The notes beneath the pieces are model-generated. The model was not told the origin of the DNA and searched no databases. It saw nothing but the letters and a program-made list of their open reading frames with translations. A stretch of DNA of 64,000 nucleotides from CAYRAV01 sp964422365 (GTDB taxonomy: Bacteria > Bacillota > Clostridia > Lachnospirales > Lachnospiraceae). Shown here one piece after another: positions 37,234 to 45,700 of the stretch (positions are counted from its first letter, which is position 1; each line of letters starts with the position of its first letter). The stretch lies in NCBI GenBank assembly GCA_964422365.1, contig CAYRAV010000002.1, positions 1 through 64,000 of the forward strand, written 5' to 3'. The translations under genes and the position numbers were made by a program.

Positions 37234-37925
37234 TTGAATATGGATGAGATTATGGTTAATTTAGAGGAAATAACAAAAAAGTATAAGGAAACATTTGCTG
37301 TAAAAAATTGCAATTTAAAACTGAGAAAAGGAAAAATATATGGGCTGGTAGGAAAAAACGGAGCAGGAAAAACCACAATAATGAGAATAATAGCAGGATT
37401 GAGTATTCCCACAAAGGGAACTATTACGTTGCTGTCAAAAAGAATAGGGACATTGATTGAGACACCAAGTTTAAATGGAAACATGACAGCAGAAGAAAAT
37501 TTGAATTTTTATCGCAGACTTTGTGATAAAAAGAATACTGCTTTTTCTAATAAGGAATTGCTTGAACTGGTAGGTCTTACAGATACCAAAAGAAAAAAGC
37601 CAAAGACTTTTCGTTCGGTATGAGACAGCGTTTAGGTATTGCTGCGGCACTTTTGGAAAAGCCCGATTTTATTATGTTAGATGAACCTGTAAATGGACTG
37701 GATCCTGTTGGTATGATAGAAATACGGAATTTAATAAAAAGGTTAAATATAGATTATCAGATGACAATTTTAATATCGAGCCATAATTTACAAGAGTTAT
37801 ACGAAACCGCAACTGATTACATTATTATGGATAGAGGAATGATAAAAAAAGAAATCACACAAAAACAGTTGGAAATGGAACATCACAAAAGTTTAGAAGC
37901 ATATTTTCTTTCTGTGATTCAGTAG
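37234..37925 (+). pseudogene. ABC transporter ATP-binding protein, frameshifted at an A6G run (or programmed -1 frameshift)
   Basis: Two overlapping frames together encode a complete ~230-residue ATPase. The first (37234-37623) has Walker A 'GLVGKNGAGKTTIMRII'. The second (to 37925) has 'MRQRLGIAAALL', Walker B 'PDFIMLDEPVNGLD' and H-loop 'LISSHNLQEL'. The break lies at 37593-37599, AAAAAAG. A -1 shift there restores the signature region as 'AKDFSFGMRQRLG', the usual form. The heptamer is in the X XXY YYZ register used by -1 frameshift sites. A one-base deletion in a homopolymer is the simpler explanation; no convincing downstream stimulatory hairpin was found. Confidence 0.8.
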
Positions 37926-37939
37926 AAGGAGGTCAGGAA

Positions 37940-38725
37940 ATGAAATCATTATTTGAGGCAACTGTATATAGACTAAGAAAATCAAAGGGAGTAAAAATTG
38001 CCATAGGGCTTCTTTTTGTGGCAGCCACACTTTACTATGTGCTTGCAGCAATGATAGCTGCTGGAAAATTAGATGCTGCCCAAGCAGGAAGTGTAACAGG
38101 TCTCGGCGATTCTATGCTAATCTGGCTGTTTGGTTCTTTGATAATAGGACTTCTAGTGGGATCAGACTTTGAAAACAAAACAATCCATGGTGCCATCAAA
38201 TTTGGAAGAAAGAAAATCGTGGCAAACTACATATTGACCTTTGCTGTAATTGTAATAATTATGGTTTTCCCATATATGTTCGGTTCTCTGATTTGTATTT
38301 TGTTTAAAATAAAAATGCAGGGAGCAGAAGGTACCATGATATCCATTTTTATGAGTAATATTTTGGAATACACAAAACATACATCCATAGGAAAACTCCT
38401 ATTATCATATATTGGATATACATTTGTATATGCAGGGCAGCTCAGCATATGTATTCCCATAGCAATAAAATTCAAAAAAACCACAGTCATCACTGCATTT
38501 GGATTTTTCTTCGGCATGATTACTGCACTAATTTCCACTCTTGCATCAAAGGTAAAGTTGTTAGATAATATATATCAATTGACACCATACCATTATGGTA
38601 TACTGCAGCTTGGTATCAATGCCAAAATAGGCGATATGTTTATAGGCATTATAGTCAGCCTTATGTTTGTGGGTATCATGGGTGTAGTATCATGGTGTCT
38701 TTTTAAAAAAGCTGATATAAAATAA
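37940..38725 (+). CDS. ABC-2 type permease
   Basis: A 261-residue protein with about six membrane helices, beginning 'MKSLFEATVYRLRKSKGVKI', then 'GSDFENKTIHGAIKFGRKKI', typical of bacitracin/lantibiotic-type ABC-2 permeases. AAGGAGG precedes the ATG, 14 bp after the broken ATPase gene. It would be without its own ATPase if the frameshift is real. Confidence 0.85.
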   Translation: MKSLFEATVYRLRKSKGVKIAIGLLFVAATLYYVLAAMIAAGKLDAAQAGSVTGLGDSMLIWLFGSLIIGLLVGSDFENKTIHGAIKFGRKKIVANYILTFAVIVIIMVFPYMFGSLICILFKIKMQGAEGTMISIFMSNILEYTKHTSIGKLLLSYIGYTFVYAGQLSICIPIAIKFKKTTVITAFGFFFGMITALISTLASKVKLLDNIYQLTPYHYGILQLGINAKIGDMFIGIIVSLMFVGIMGVVSWCLFKKADIK

Positions 38726-38758
38726 ACAAATATTATTTTCCAATAGAGAGGGAAAACT

Positions 38759-38926
38759 ATGCAAGTTAAAATGTTAATTGATAAAAAATACAAGAATATG
38801 GAGATTCATGTTTGCAATGATGAAAAAATGTGCAACAGGTTTTGCTGTTTCTGCAATGTGTGGTTTGACAGCAAATATGTTAATAGAAGTAATTGTATCC
38901 ATGATAACAGGAATGGACGACTTTAA
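38759..38926 (+). pseudogene. LytTR-type regulator remnant (N-terminal ~22 codons)
   Basis: A good ribosome site (GAGAGGG) precedes an ATG whose product starts 'MQVKMLIDKKYKNMEIHVCN', resembling the N-terminus of LytTR regulators that normally precede DUF3021 genes. After about residue 23 the frame runs out of phase through the DUF3021 sequence and stops at 38926. This looks like an internal deletion that removed most of a LytTR gene and fused its start to the next gene. Family assignment rests on a short match and the operon context. Confidence 0.45.
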
Positions 38927-39278
38927 TCCCATTTCACCAGAATATATGGAACTGTTTACTTCACAAAGAATTGCGGTGGAGGTGCATATATTATTGTATG
39001 GCATAATAGGTGCTGCATTTTCAGGAATGACATTTATCTATGAATGTAATAGAATTGGATTTTTTCTTCAGAGCCTGATTTACTTTTGCCTTACAAGTGC
39101 TGTATGGATACCAATTATTACATTGCTCTGGCAGTTACAAAAAAATCCTTATGCATTAATTGGAACATTGCTTGGTTTTACAATATCCTATCTCATTGTA
39201 TCGGTGATTGAATATAACATAACCAAAAGGGACATTATGCAAATTAATGCTATTTTAGAGAAAAACAGACAATTTTAA
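38808..39278 (+). CDS. DUF3021-like membrane protein
   Basis: About 155 residues with four membrane helices; 'MKKCATGFAVSAMCGLTANM' and 'FIYECNRIGFFLQSLIYF' fit the DUF3021 pattern. DUF3021 proteins are usually encoded directly after a LytTR regulator and antagonise or sense for it; here that regulator seems deleted. The start is uncertain: ATG 38808 has GGAG four bases ahead, while ATG 38817 has longer spacing. Translation may also begin from the remnant's site by coupling. Confidence 0.7.
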   Translation: MFAMMKKCATGFAVSAMCGLTANMLIEVIVSMITGMDDFNPISPEYMELFTSQRIAVEVHILLYGIIGAAFSGMTFIYECNRIGFFLQSLIYFCLTSAVWIPIITLLWQLQKNPYALIGTLLGFTISYLIVSVIEYNITKRDIMQINAILEKNRQF

Positions 39279-39318
39279 CTGCCAATTGACTTCTATTCAT
39301 TGTACCAATAGTATGGCG

Positions 39319-39403
39319 GTGAGGAATGATCCTCACTTTACAATCACCCACACATGGCTGCAGGTTACGCCATCCTTCCGCCTTTGTTACTTACAGCCAT
39401 GTG
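39319..39403. terminator. Hairpin-rich region between convergent genes
   Basis: GTGAGGA/TCCTCAC (39319-39337) and ACACATGGCTG/CAGCCATGTG (39350-39360 and 39394-39403) are two stem-loops between the DUF3021 gene and convergent citrate synthase. They probably end transcription, but neither is followed by a clear T-run. Confidence 0.4.
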
Positions 39404-39427
39404 CATACAACAAAGGAGAAACCGTTA

Positions 39428-40855
39428 TCATTCCTCTTTTTGAAGTGCCAGTAATTTCTGATTTTCATTATGATCAGCAATTCTCCCCACACCTCTGTCT
39501 TTTAATTCCTGATATGTTTTCTTTTCCCCAATGCTCTTATATGCCGGACGAATAATCTTATCTACATTAATTAATTCTTCCACACGGTGGGCACTCCAGC
39601 CTACAATTCTTGCCATTGCAAAAATTGGTGTATACAACTCTAATGGAATTTCCAACATGCTGTATACAAATCCGCTATAGAAGTCTACATTTGCACTAAC
39701 ACCCTTATAGATTCTGCACTTTTCTGCAATCACTTCCGGTGCCAGACGTTCAATCATGGAATAAAGTTCATATTCTGCCGTTCTATGTTTCTCCACTGCA
39801 AGTTTTTCCACAAATTTCTTAAAAATATATGCCCGGGGATCTGAAATAGAATATACCGCATGCCCCATGCCATAAATCAGTCCCTGACGGTCAAATACTT
39901 CTCCATCTAATAACCGATACAGATATTCTTTTATTTGTGTTTCATCCTTTAGATCTTTTACATTTTGTTTCAAATCATTCATCATCTGTACAACTTTAAT
40001 ATTAGCACCACCATGCTTTGGTCCCTTCAAGGAAGACAATGCTGCCGCCATAACAGAATAAGTATCAGAGCCAGAAGAAGTCACTACTCTTGTTGTAAAT
40101 GTTGAATTATTACCACCACCATGTTCCATATGAAGTACCAATGCTAAGTCAAGAACCTTGGCTTCTAAATCTGTATATTTTTTGTCTGGTCTTAACATGC
40201 GGAGTACATTTTCTGCCATAGACAGGCTCATATCCGGACGGTGAATATATAAGCTCTCATCACATTCATAATGATTGTATGCATTATAACCATAGATTGC
40301 TAACATTGGAAATGTAGATATGAGCATCAGACATTGCCGCAGAACATTTTCAATAGACAAATGCGATACATTTTCATCATATGATGATAGTGTCAATACA
40401 CTTTTTGTCAATGTATTCATAATGTCTTCACTTGGTGCTTTCATAATAACATCTCTTGTAAAATTCTTTGGCAGCTTTCTGCTTTCTGCTAAAAATCCTC
40501 TAAATTCCTGTAATTCTTCCTTTGTTGGCAGCTGCCCAAATAATAAGAGGTATGCAACCTCCTCAAATCCAAAACGGTCTTCTTCTAAAAAGCCCTTTAC
40601 CAAATCAATAATATTGTAACCACGATAGTACAGACGTCCATCACAAGGTACTTTTCTTCCATCTATTTCCTCAAAAGATTCTATTGTAGAAATGTTGGTA
40701 AGACCGGATAATACACCCTGTCCATTCTTATCCCTTAACCCCTTTTTTACATCATACTCTGCATATAATTTTTCATCCTGCATATCATTCTTCTTACATA
40801 GAGCAGAAAACTTCTCTAAATCTTCTTTCATTTCCTCCATTGTTGGATAATGCAT
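39428..40855 (-). CDS. gltA: Citrate synthase
   Basis: A 475-residue enzyme condensing oxaloacetate and acetyl-CoA. The catalytic His and surroundings are visible as 'LVLHMEHGGGNNSTFTTRVV' and 'YGMGHAVYSISDPRA', with the catalytic Asp region 'SANVDFYSGFVYSMLEIP'. The extra N-terminal ~60 residues make it longer than enterobacterial GltA, a form common in Clostridia. It is monocistronic here and probably supplies 2-oxoglutarate for glutamate in an incomplete cycle. A methylcitrate activity cannot be excluded. Confidence 0.95.
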   Translation of the reverse strand: MHYPTMEEMKEDLEKFSALCKKNDMQDEKLYAEYDVKKGLRDKNGQGVLSGLTNISTIESFEEIDGRKVPCDGRLYYRGYNIIDLVKGFLEEDRFGFEEVAYLLLFGQLPTKEELQEFRGFLAESRKLPKNFTRDVIMKAPSEDIMNTLTKSVLTLSSYDENVSHLSIENVLRQCLMLISTFPMLAIYGYNAYNHYECDESLYIHRPDMSLSMAENVLRMLRPDKKYTDLEAKVLDLALVLHMEHGGGNNSTFTTRVVTSSGSDTYSVMAAALSSLKGPKHGGANIKVVQMMNDLKQNVKDLKDETQIKEYLYRLLDGEVFDRQGLIYGMGHAVYSISDPRAYIFKKFVEKLAVEKHRTAEYELYSMIERLAPEVIAEKCRIYKGVSANVDFYSGFVYSMLEIPLELYTPIFAMARIVGWSAHRVEELINVDKIIRPAYKSIGEKKTYQELKDRGVGRIADHNENQKLLALQKEE

Positions 40856-40990
40856 AAATATCTATCTCCTTTCATTTTGAGTTTTCAAACAAGCATTTGT
40901 GAAACTCTGGAGTCATTGAAAATACCAGATTCTCCACTTGGAATTTTAAAAATTATCTACATGAACTGCATTTTGTATTTCGCTGCTGCC

Positions 40991-41425
40991 TTACAATTCT
41001 TTTCCTAAATTTTTCTGCATCTTCTTTAACACTTGCACTAGCATTTTTTTCTCACTCTGTGTAATATTATGAAATAAAATTTCCTTACATTCTTTTCTTA
41101 TTTCCATAAATTCTTCTAATACCTCTGTCCCCTCTTTTGTTAATGCAATATGTATCCGACGATGATCTTTGGTATCCTCTTGCAAATAAATATATCCTCT
41201 TTGTTTTAGATTATCAATTGATTTTGAAATATGTGCCTTGGAAATATGCTTTGTATGCCTAATATCCTTTGCTGTATCTCCTTCTCTTTCCTGAATTGCA
41301 AAAAAAGACAAAATATCCAATTCAACCTTTCGAAGATCATATTTTTCCATAACCGGCAGACTCTTTTTTTCTAATAATTTTTTCAATTGCTGTCCTAATG
41401 TTAATATCTCATATTCTCCATACAT
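40991..41425 (-). CDS. MarR-family transcriptional regulator
   Basis: A 144-residue winged-helix protein. 'DTAKDIRHTKHISKAHISKS' is the recognition region, 'LKQRGYIYLQEDTKDHRRIH' the wing with the conserved DxRxxxI-type pattern, and the C-terminal helices mediate dimers. It lies 135 bp upstream of citrate synthase, co-directional, but whether it controls that gene is unknown. Confidence 0.9.
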   Translation of the reverse strand: MYGEYEILTLGQQLKKLLEKKSLPVMEKYDLRKVELDILSFFAIQEREGDTAKDIRHTKHISKAHISKSIDNLKQRGYIYLQEDTKDHRRIHIALTKEGTEVLEEFMEIRKECKEILFHNITQSEKKMLVQVLKKMQKNLGKEL

Positions 41426-41607
41426 AATAACTTTATGCCTCCAGATTGTTCACTAATGAACTAATTATACACTTTTGTGAAAGAAATGTCAAACATGGAA
41501 AGAACATAATTTATTGCATAGGTCCCAATATAGGTACTATTTAATAATTTTTCCTCATCAACAGTTAGATTTCCTTTTGAAACTTTTGTAATCATTTTCA
41601 TACAAAG

Positions 41608-42561
41608 TTAATTTTCTACGTATTTTTTTAATCCCAATGCACAAGCGTTCTGAGCAATCAGTTCCCTGAATTTATCTCCAAACACATAAACTTTTTTATC
41701 ATTTGTAAACCAGCCCCACTCATACTCTCTTGAAAGGAAAAAAACAGGTTCATCATATACATCTACTATACTTTCTATTTCTTTGTCATCCTCTGGACAG
41801 TAAAAATACAAAGTGTGGGTTTTATATGCATAAATATTACTATTAGCTGTCATGCACTCTTCAAGAGCGGAACGTAAAACTTCAAAACGGGTTTTCAAAC
41901 TATTCTCCCCTTTGCTTTCAAAGTCATATATATCATGTGGCACAGGGATCACAAGGGTATGGGCAGCCATATCATACTGAAATTTGTTTTTGAGTTTCTC
42001 CATATGTTCCTCTTCCCTTGCTGAACCTATATCATGCCACGAGGAATTCCTCCTTTTGGTCATTCTAACCGATGCATTGTAATCATCTATAATCATACTA
42101 GCAAGAGTAATCCCTTTATTTGTACCATCTCCAACAAAATACACCTTGGGATCATCACCATCATCAAGTCGGAAAAAACCATATACATTCGCCTGATGCC
42201 CAAAAAAGAAAAAACATTCCTCCACATCAAAACCATATTCCTGAAATTCTAGAAACATATCATAAAATGCCTTTACCTTTAGAAAATGCCCAAAATCCAG
42301 AAATTGATTGCTCTCTGTTACCACAATATAGTCAGAACCTACCCACAACTCAAAATATGCACCAGCTCTTTTTAAGAATTTTATATACTGTTCTGGGAGC
42401 TTCCTTCCCTTTGGAAGGTTTCTCTGAATAGTCTCAATATGTTTTTCAGGCATTGGAACACATTTTAATGTTGTATTTTTTTCCAAAAAATCAAAAAAAC
42501 TGCTTAATTCTATTTCACCATTATATGCAAATGGATACTTCTTTAACTCATTTTCATTCAT
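41608..42561 (-). CDS. SUKH (SMI1/KNR4)-like protein, possible second immunity protein
   Basis: A 317-residue soluble protein. Residues about 30-165 follow a SUKH pattern: 'GRKLPEQYIKFLKRAGAYF', then 'LDFGHFLKV' and 'FFFGHQANVYGFFRLDDGDD'. The C-terminal ~110 residues ('HTLYFYCPEDDKEIESIVDV', 'VYVFGDKFRELIAQNACAL') form another domain I cannot name with confidence. SUKH proteins are the commonest immunity proteins of polymorphic toxins, and this gene lies at the 3' end of the toxin locus in the same direction. Its cognate toxin, if any, is not the adjacent one by simple position. Confidence 0.6.
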   Translation of the reverse strand: MNENELKKYPFAYNGEIELSSFFDFLEKNTTLKCVPMPEKHIETIQRNLPKGRKLPEQYIKFLKRAGAYFELWVGSDYIVVTESNQFLDFGHFLKVKAFYDMFLEFQEYGFDVEECFFFFGHQANVYGFFRLDDGDDPKVYFVGDGTNKGITLASMIIDDYNASVRMTKRRNSSWHDIGSAREEEHMEKLKNKFQYDMAAHTLVIPVPHDIYDFESKGENSLKTRFEVLRSALEECMTANSNIYAYKTHTLYFYCPEDDKEIESIVDVYDEPVFFLSREYEWGWFTNDKKVYVFGDKFRELIAQNACALGLKKYVEN

Positions 42562-42664
42562 CTTTCAGTTCTTCCTTTCTTTTTGATATCTTTTGTAATA
42601 GTTAATGTAATATTTTGCTGCTGAATTTACCAACTCTGCAAACAGCACAACCACTTTCAGTTTT

Positions 42665-42727
42665 AACCTCAATTGTTCACAGCAATTAACCTGTTAACCA
42701 TGACTAAGACCGTGAATAATTGAGGTT
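42665..42727. repeat. 16-bp inverted repeat downstream of the giant secreted protein gene
   Basis: AACCTCAATTGTTCAC (42665-42680) pairs with GTGAATAATTGAGGTT (42712-42727) with one mismatch. The T-run lies on the plus-strand side, while the preceding gene is on the minus strand. It may be an attenuator or processing hairpin before the SUKH-like gene rather than a plain terminator. Confidence 0.55.
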
Positions 42728-42732
42728 TTTGC

Positions 42733-45700
42733 CTATTTTACATATAAAGTACCCTGTGAATTCCAACCTGTTACTTTGACAGAATTATTTCCCTTTTTAT
42801 ACTCTTTGTAATCCAATAGGACAGAACAATTCCATAAAGTATTTTTATCTCCTCTCCAGAATCTTAAAGCATTCTTTCCCTCATCTTCTTTCGTAACAAT
42901 GTATGCATATACATGTTCACTGATCTGGTAATCCAGTTTATGCGGCTGATATAACTTGAAATTTTCCATTGATTCAATATCTATATCAGAACCACCATTT
43001 TCTTTTTTGGAAGCATCTGAAAAATTCACATACATCATTGCACCATTCTCTTCCCATGCAGGAAATTCAGACAAATCCAGATATATAACATCTCCTTCAT
43101 GGAAATACCTTTCCAAACTACTCTCTTCCATATATTCCCAGTAACCGTATTCATTTCCTTCTGCATAATATGCATTATTTTCATCTCTTCCTCCGGCACT
43201 CCATGAGTTCCACTGTGCAGTTTTACCAGAATCATACCGGTTAAATGTAATATTATATGCACTTGCTGGAACCTGTGCTGCCCATGTTTCATCATCCAGT
43301 TTTGTCATCATATAGTGGTCATGTCCGTATGTATTATCCACAAGTTCCATAACTGCATTATCATTTTTTATCCACTTTTCGTTGGTATTGTCAATAAAAT
43401 ATAGTGTAACTGTAATACCTTCTAATACAAATCCACTTCCTGCAAGCGGGATCACCTGTCCATCTTCCGTAACTGCTTCATAAGTTACAAGATATTCACT
43501 GCCTTTCATATCCACAAAATCTGTTTCCGGTATAACAGAAATGTTGTCCGAGCCTGTTTCTGAAACTGCAAGGTTTAATGGTGTCTCATATTTATAAACG
43601 GTCTTTTTATTCGCAGTATCCATCACTTTTATTACCATCTGTCCATTTGTAACATCAGCATGTCCAACATTCTCTATACTGCTGTCTATGGTTATGGCAT
43701 CACTTACATGAAACTTCTTACCGGATATCATAAGTTCACCTTCAAGGTCAATTTTAGGATTATCCGGAATTGTTATTGTGATATCAGCAGTACTTTCAGA
43801 TACCAGTCTTTCTCCATCATAGACCTGTGAAATAACTTTATAATTTCCTGCTGCATATTCTGCTGTATTCCACATTTCCTGACGTTCGGTGTAACCCTTT
43901 GGCATGAGTTCCGGAAGTTCTTTGGCATATTCTGAAACTTTCTCACCCTCTTCATTTTTGACAATAATGATATTTGTCAGTCCTTTCGCAGTTCTGCTAT
44001 TTGCATTATTATGTATCCTGTCGAAAATGACAACATCCTGATAAGAAGAATATTCCGCTTTATCAGTCGAAACTGCATTTGTGATTTTGCCTTCCGGAGT
44101 AATGACAGGCAGGGTAACATTATCCGCACTTGCGGTTCTGCTTATGCCATTTTCGTCTTTATAGGTTAATGTAATATGTTTAAGCAGAACTGCATCCGTT
44201 CCCACAACAAGTTTTTTCAATTCCTGTGGTATGGTAAATTCTAACGTTTCACCAACACAAAGCCTGTCAAATTTCTGTGTAAATGTTGTATTATCCTGTA
44301 AAACCCCAGTGAATACAAGATCAGTGGCAACTGTCCGGTCATCCACCTTTACACGCTTTTCTTCTTCCCTGCTGTTAATATTGTCATACAGGCTGTCTTC
44401 CGTGTTTTCTTCCCTATAGTCATAATAGTTTCCATTCTCTCCAACTAAATCCATAAGATTCTGATACTGTGTTTCATTGGTATCATTACCAAGTCCGATA
44501 AATGTTATATTTTTATCAACAATTTTCTGTGCAACTGCTTCCATTTCCTCTTCTGTACTAAGGCTGTCCATCACATTGTCACTTAAATTTATGACATAAC
44601 GGCTGTTTTGGCTTACAAAATTATAGTTGTCTAGAATATCATACAGATTTTCTCCTTTAATTGTCTGCATTGTTATATTGGCAAATGTGAAATAGGAACG
44701 CTGCGAACAGGCATGGCTGGCATGGCTTGTAATTGGTCCATATCCGTTTCCAAAAATCTTTTCCAATTCATAATTATCTATAACAAGATTTTCTCCATCC
44801 CAAAGTGAGAGAGTATGGTTATCTGCTGCTATTTTAATATGGTGTTCCTCATACAGATTAGAAAACGGAAAGGTCTTTAACAAAGTTCCAGCATTAGAAC
44901 TATTTCGGAAAGTATTCAGATTGACCTTGTCAAGGCTGTATAATCTTAATCCTCCAGAAGTTATCAATATATAATATCCGCTAATGGTTTCATCTTCTAT
45001 CACTGTATTAAACAGAAATCCCCCGCCATACATACTATGCCAATCCGTATTATCCCTCTGAATATCAAAGGTAAATATTTTCTGTGAGTTGTTGTTATCC
45101 GGCACAAGCAAAAAGTCCTTATATGGAACATATTGATATCCTGTCATTTTTATGTTGTCTTCCTCATATATTATATGTTTTGTATATGGAGACTGTACAT
45201 CATAATTCGGGTGGTCATATTCATTCCATGCAAAGGTGTCCTGTGCTGTCAGATATGAAGTTTCCACCGAGCAAAGATTAACGATATAGCCCTGTTTCTC
45301 AAGTTTCTTCTTAATTTTTTCAATTTTATCTGCATATTGTTTTATCAGTGCAGTATCATTAGAAGATGTGGTTAATATCAAATCTACTACCCGTTCATCC
45401 CTGATCTTAACTGATATTTCTGCATCATCCATTGATTCATAGAGATACTCTTTATCCACATCTGTTAAAATAGCTGCACTCTTGTCTGATACAAAATAGT
45501 TAGCTGTGGACTGGGCAACTACTAATTCATTAAACAAAACTTCAGCCGTAATCATATATGTCCTTTTCTCCGATGTATCCGGTGTAAAATCTCCAAGAAG
45601 AATATTGTCTGTCATTAAATCAGCTTCTGTAATTTTTTTATTGTCAGAACAGACTTCCTCACCATCGCAGTCTGCCTTCCAACGGATACTGACCTCATCC

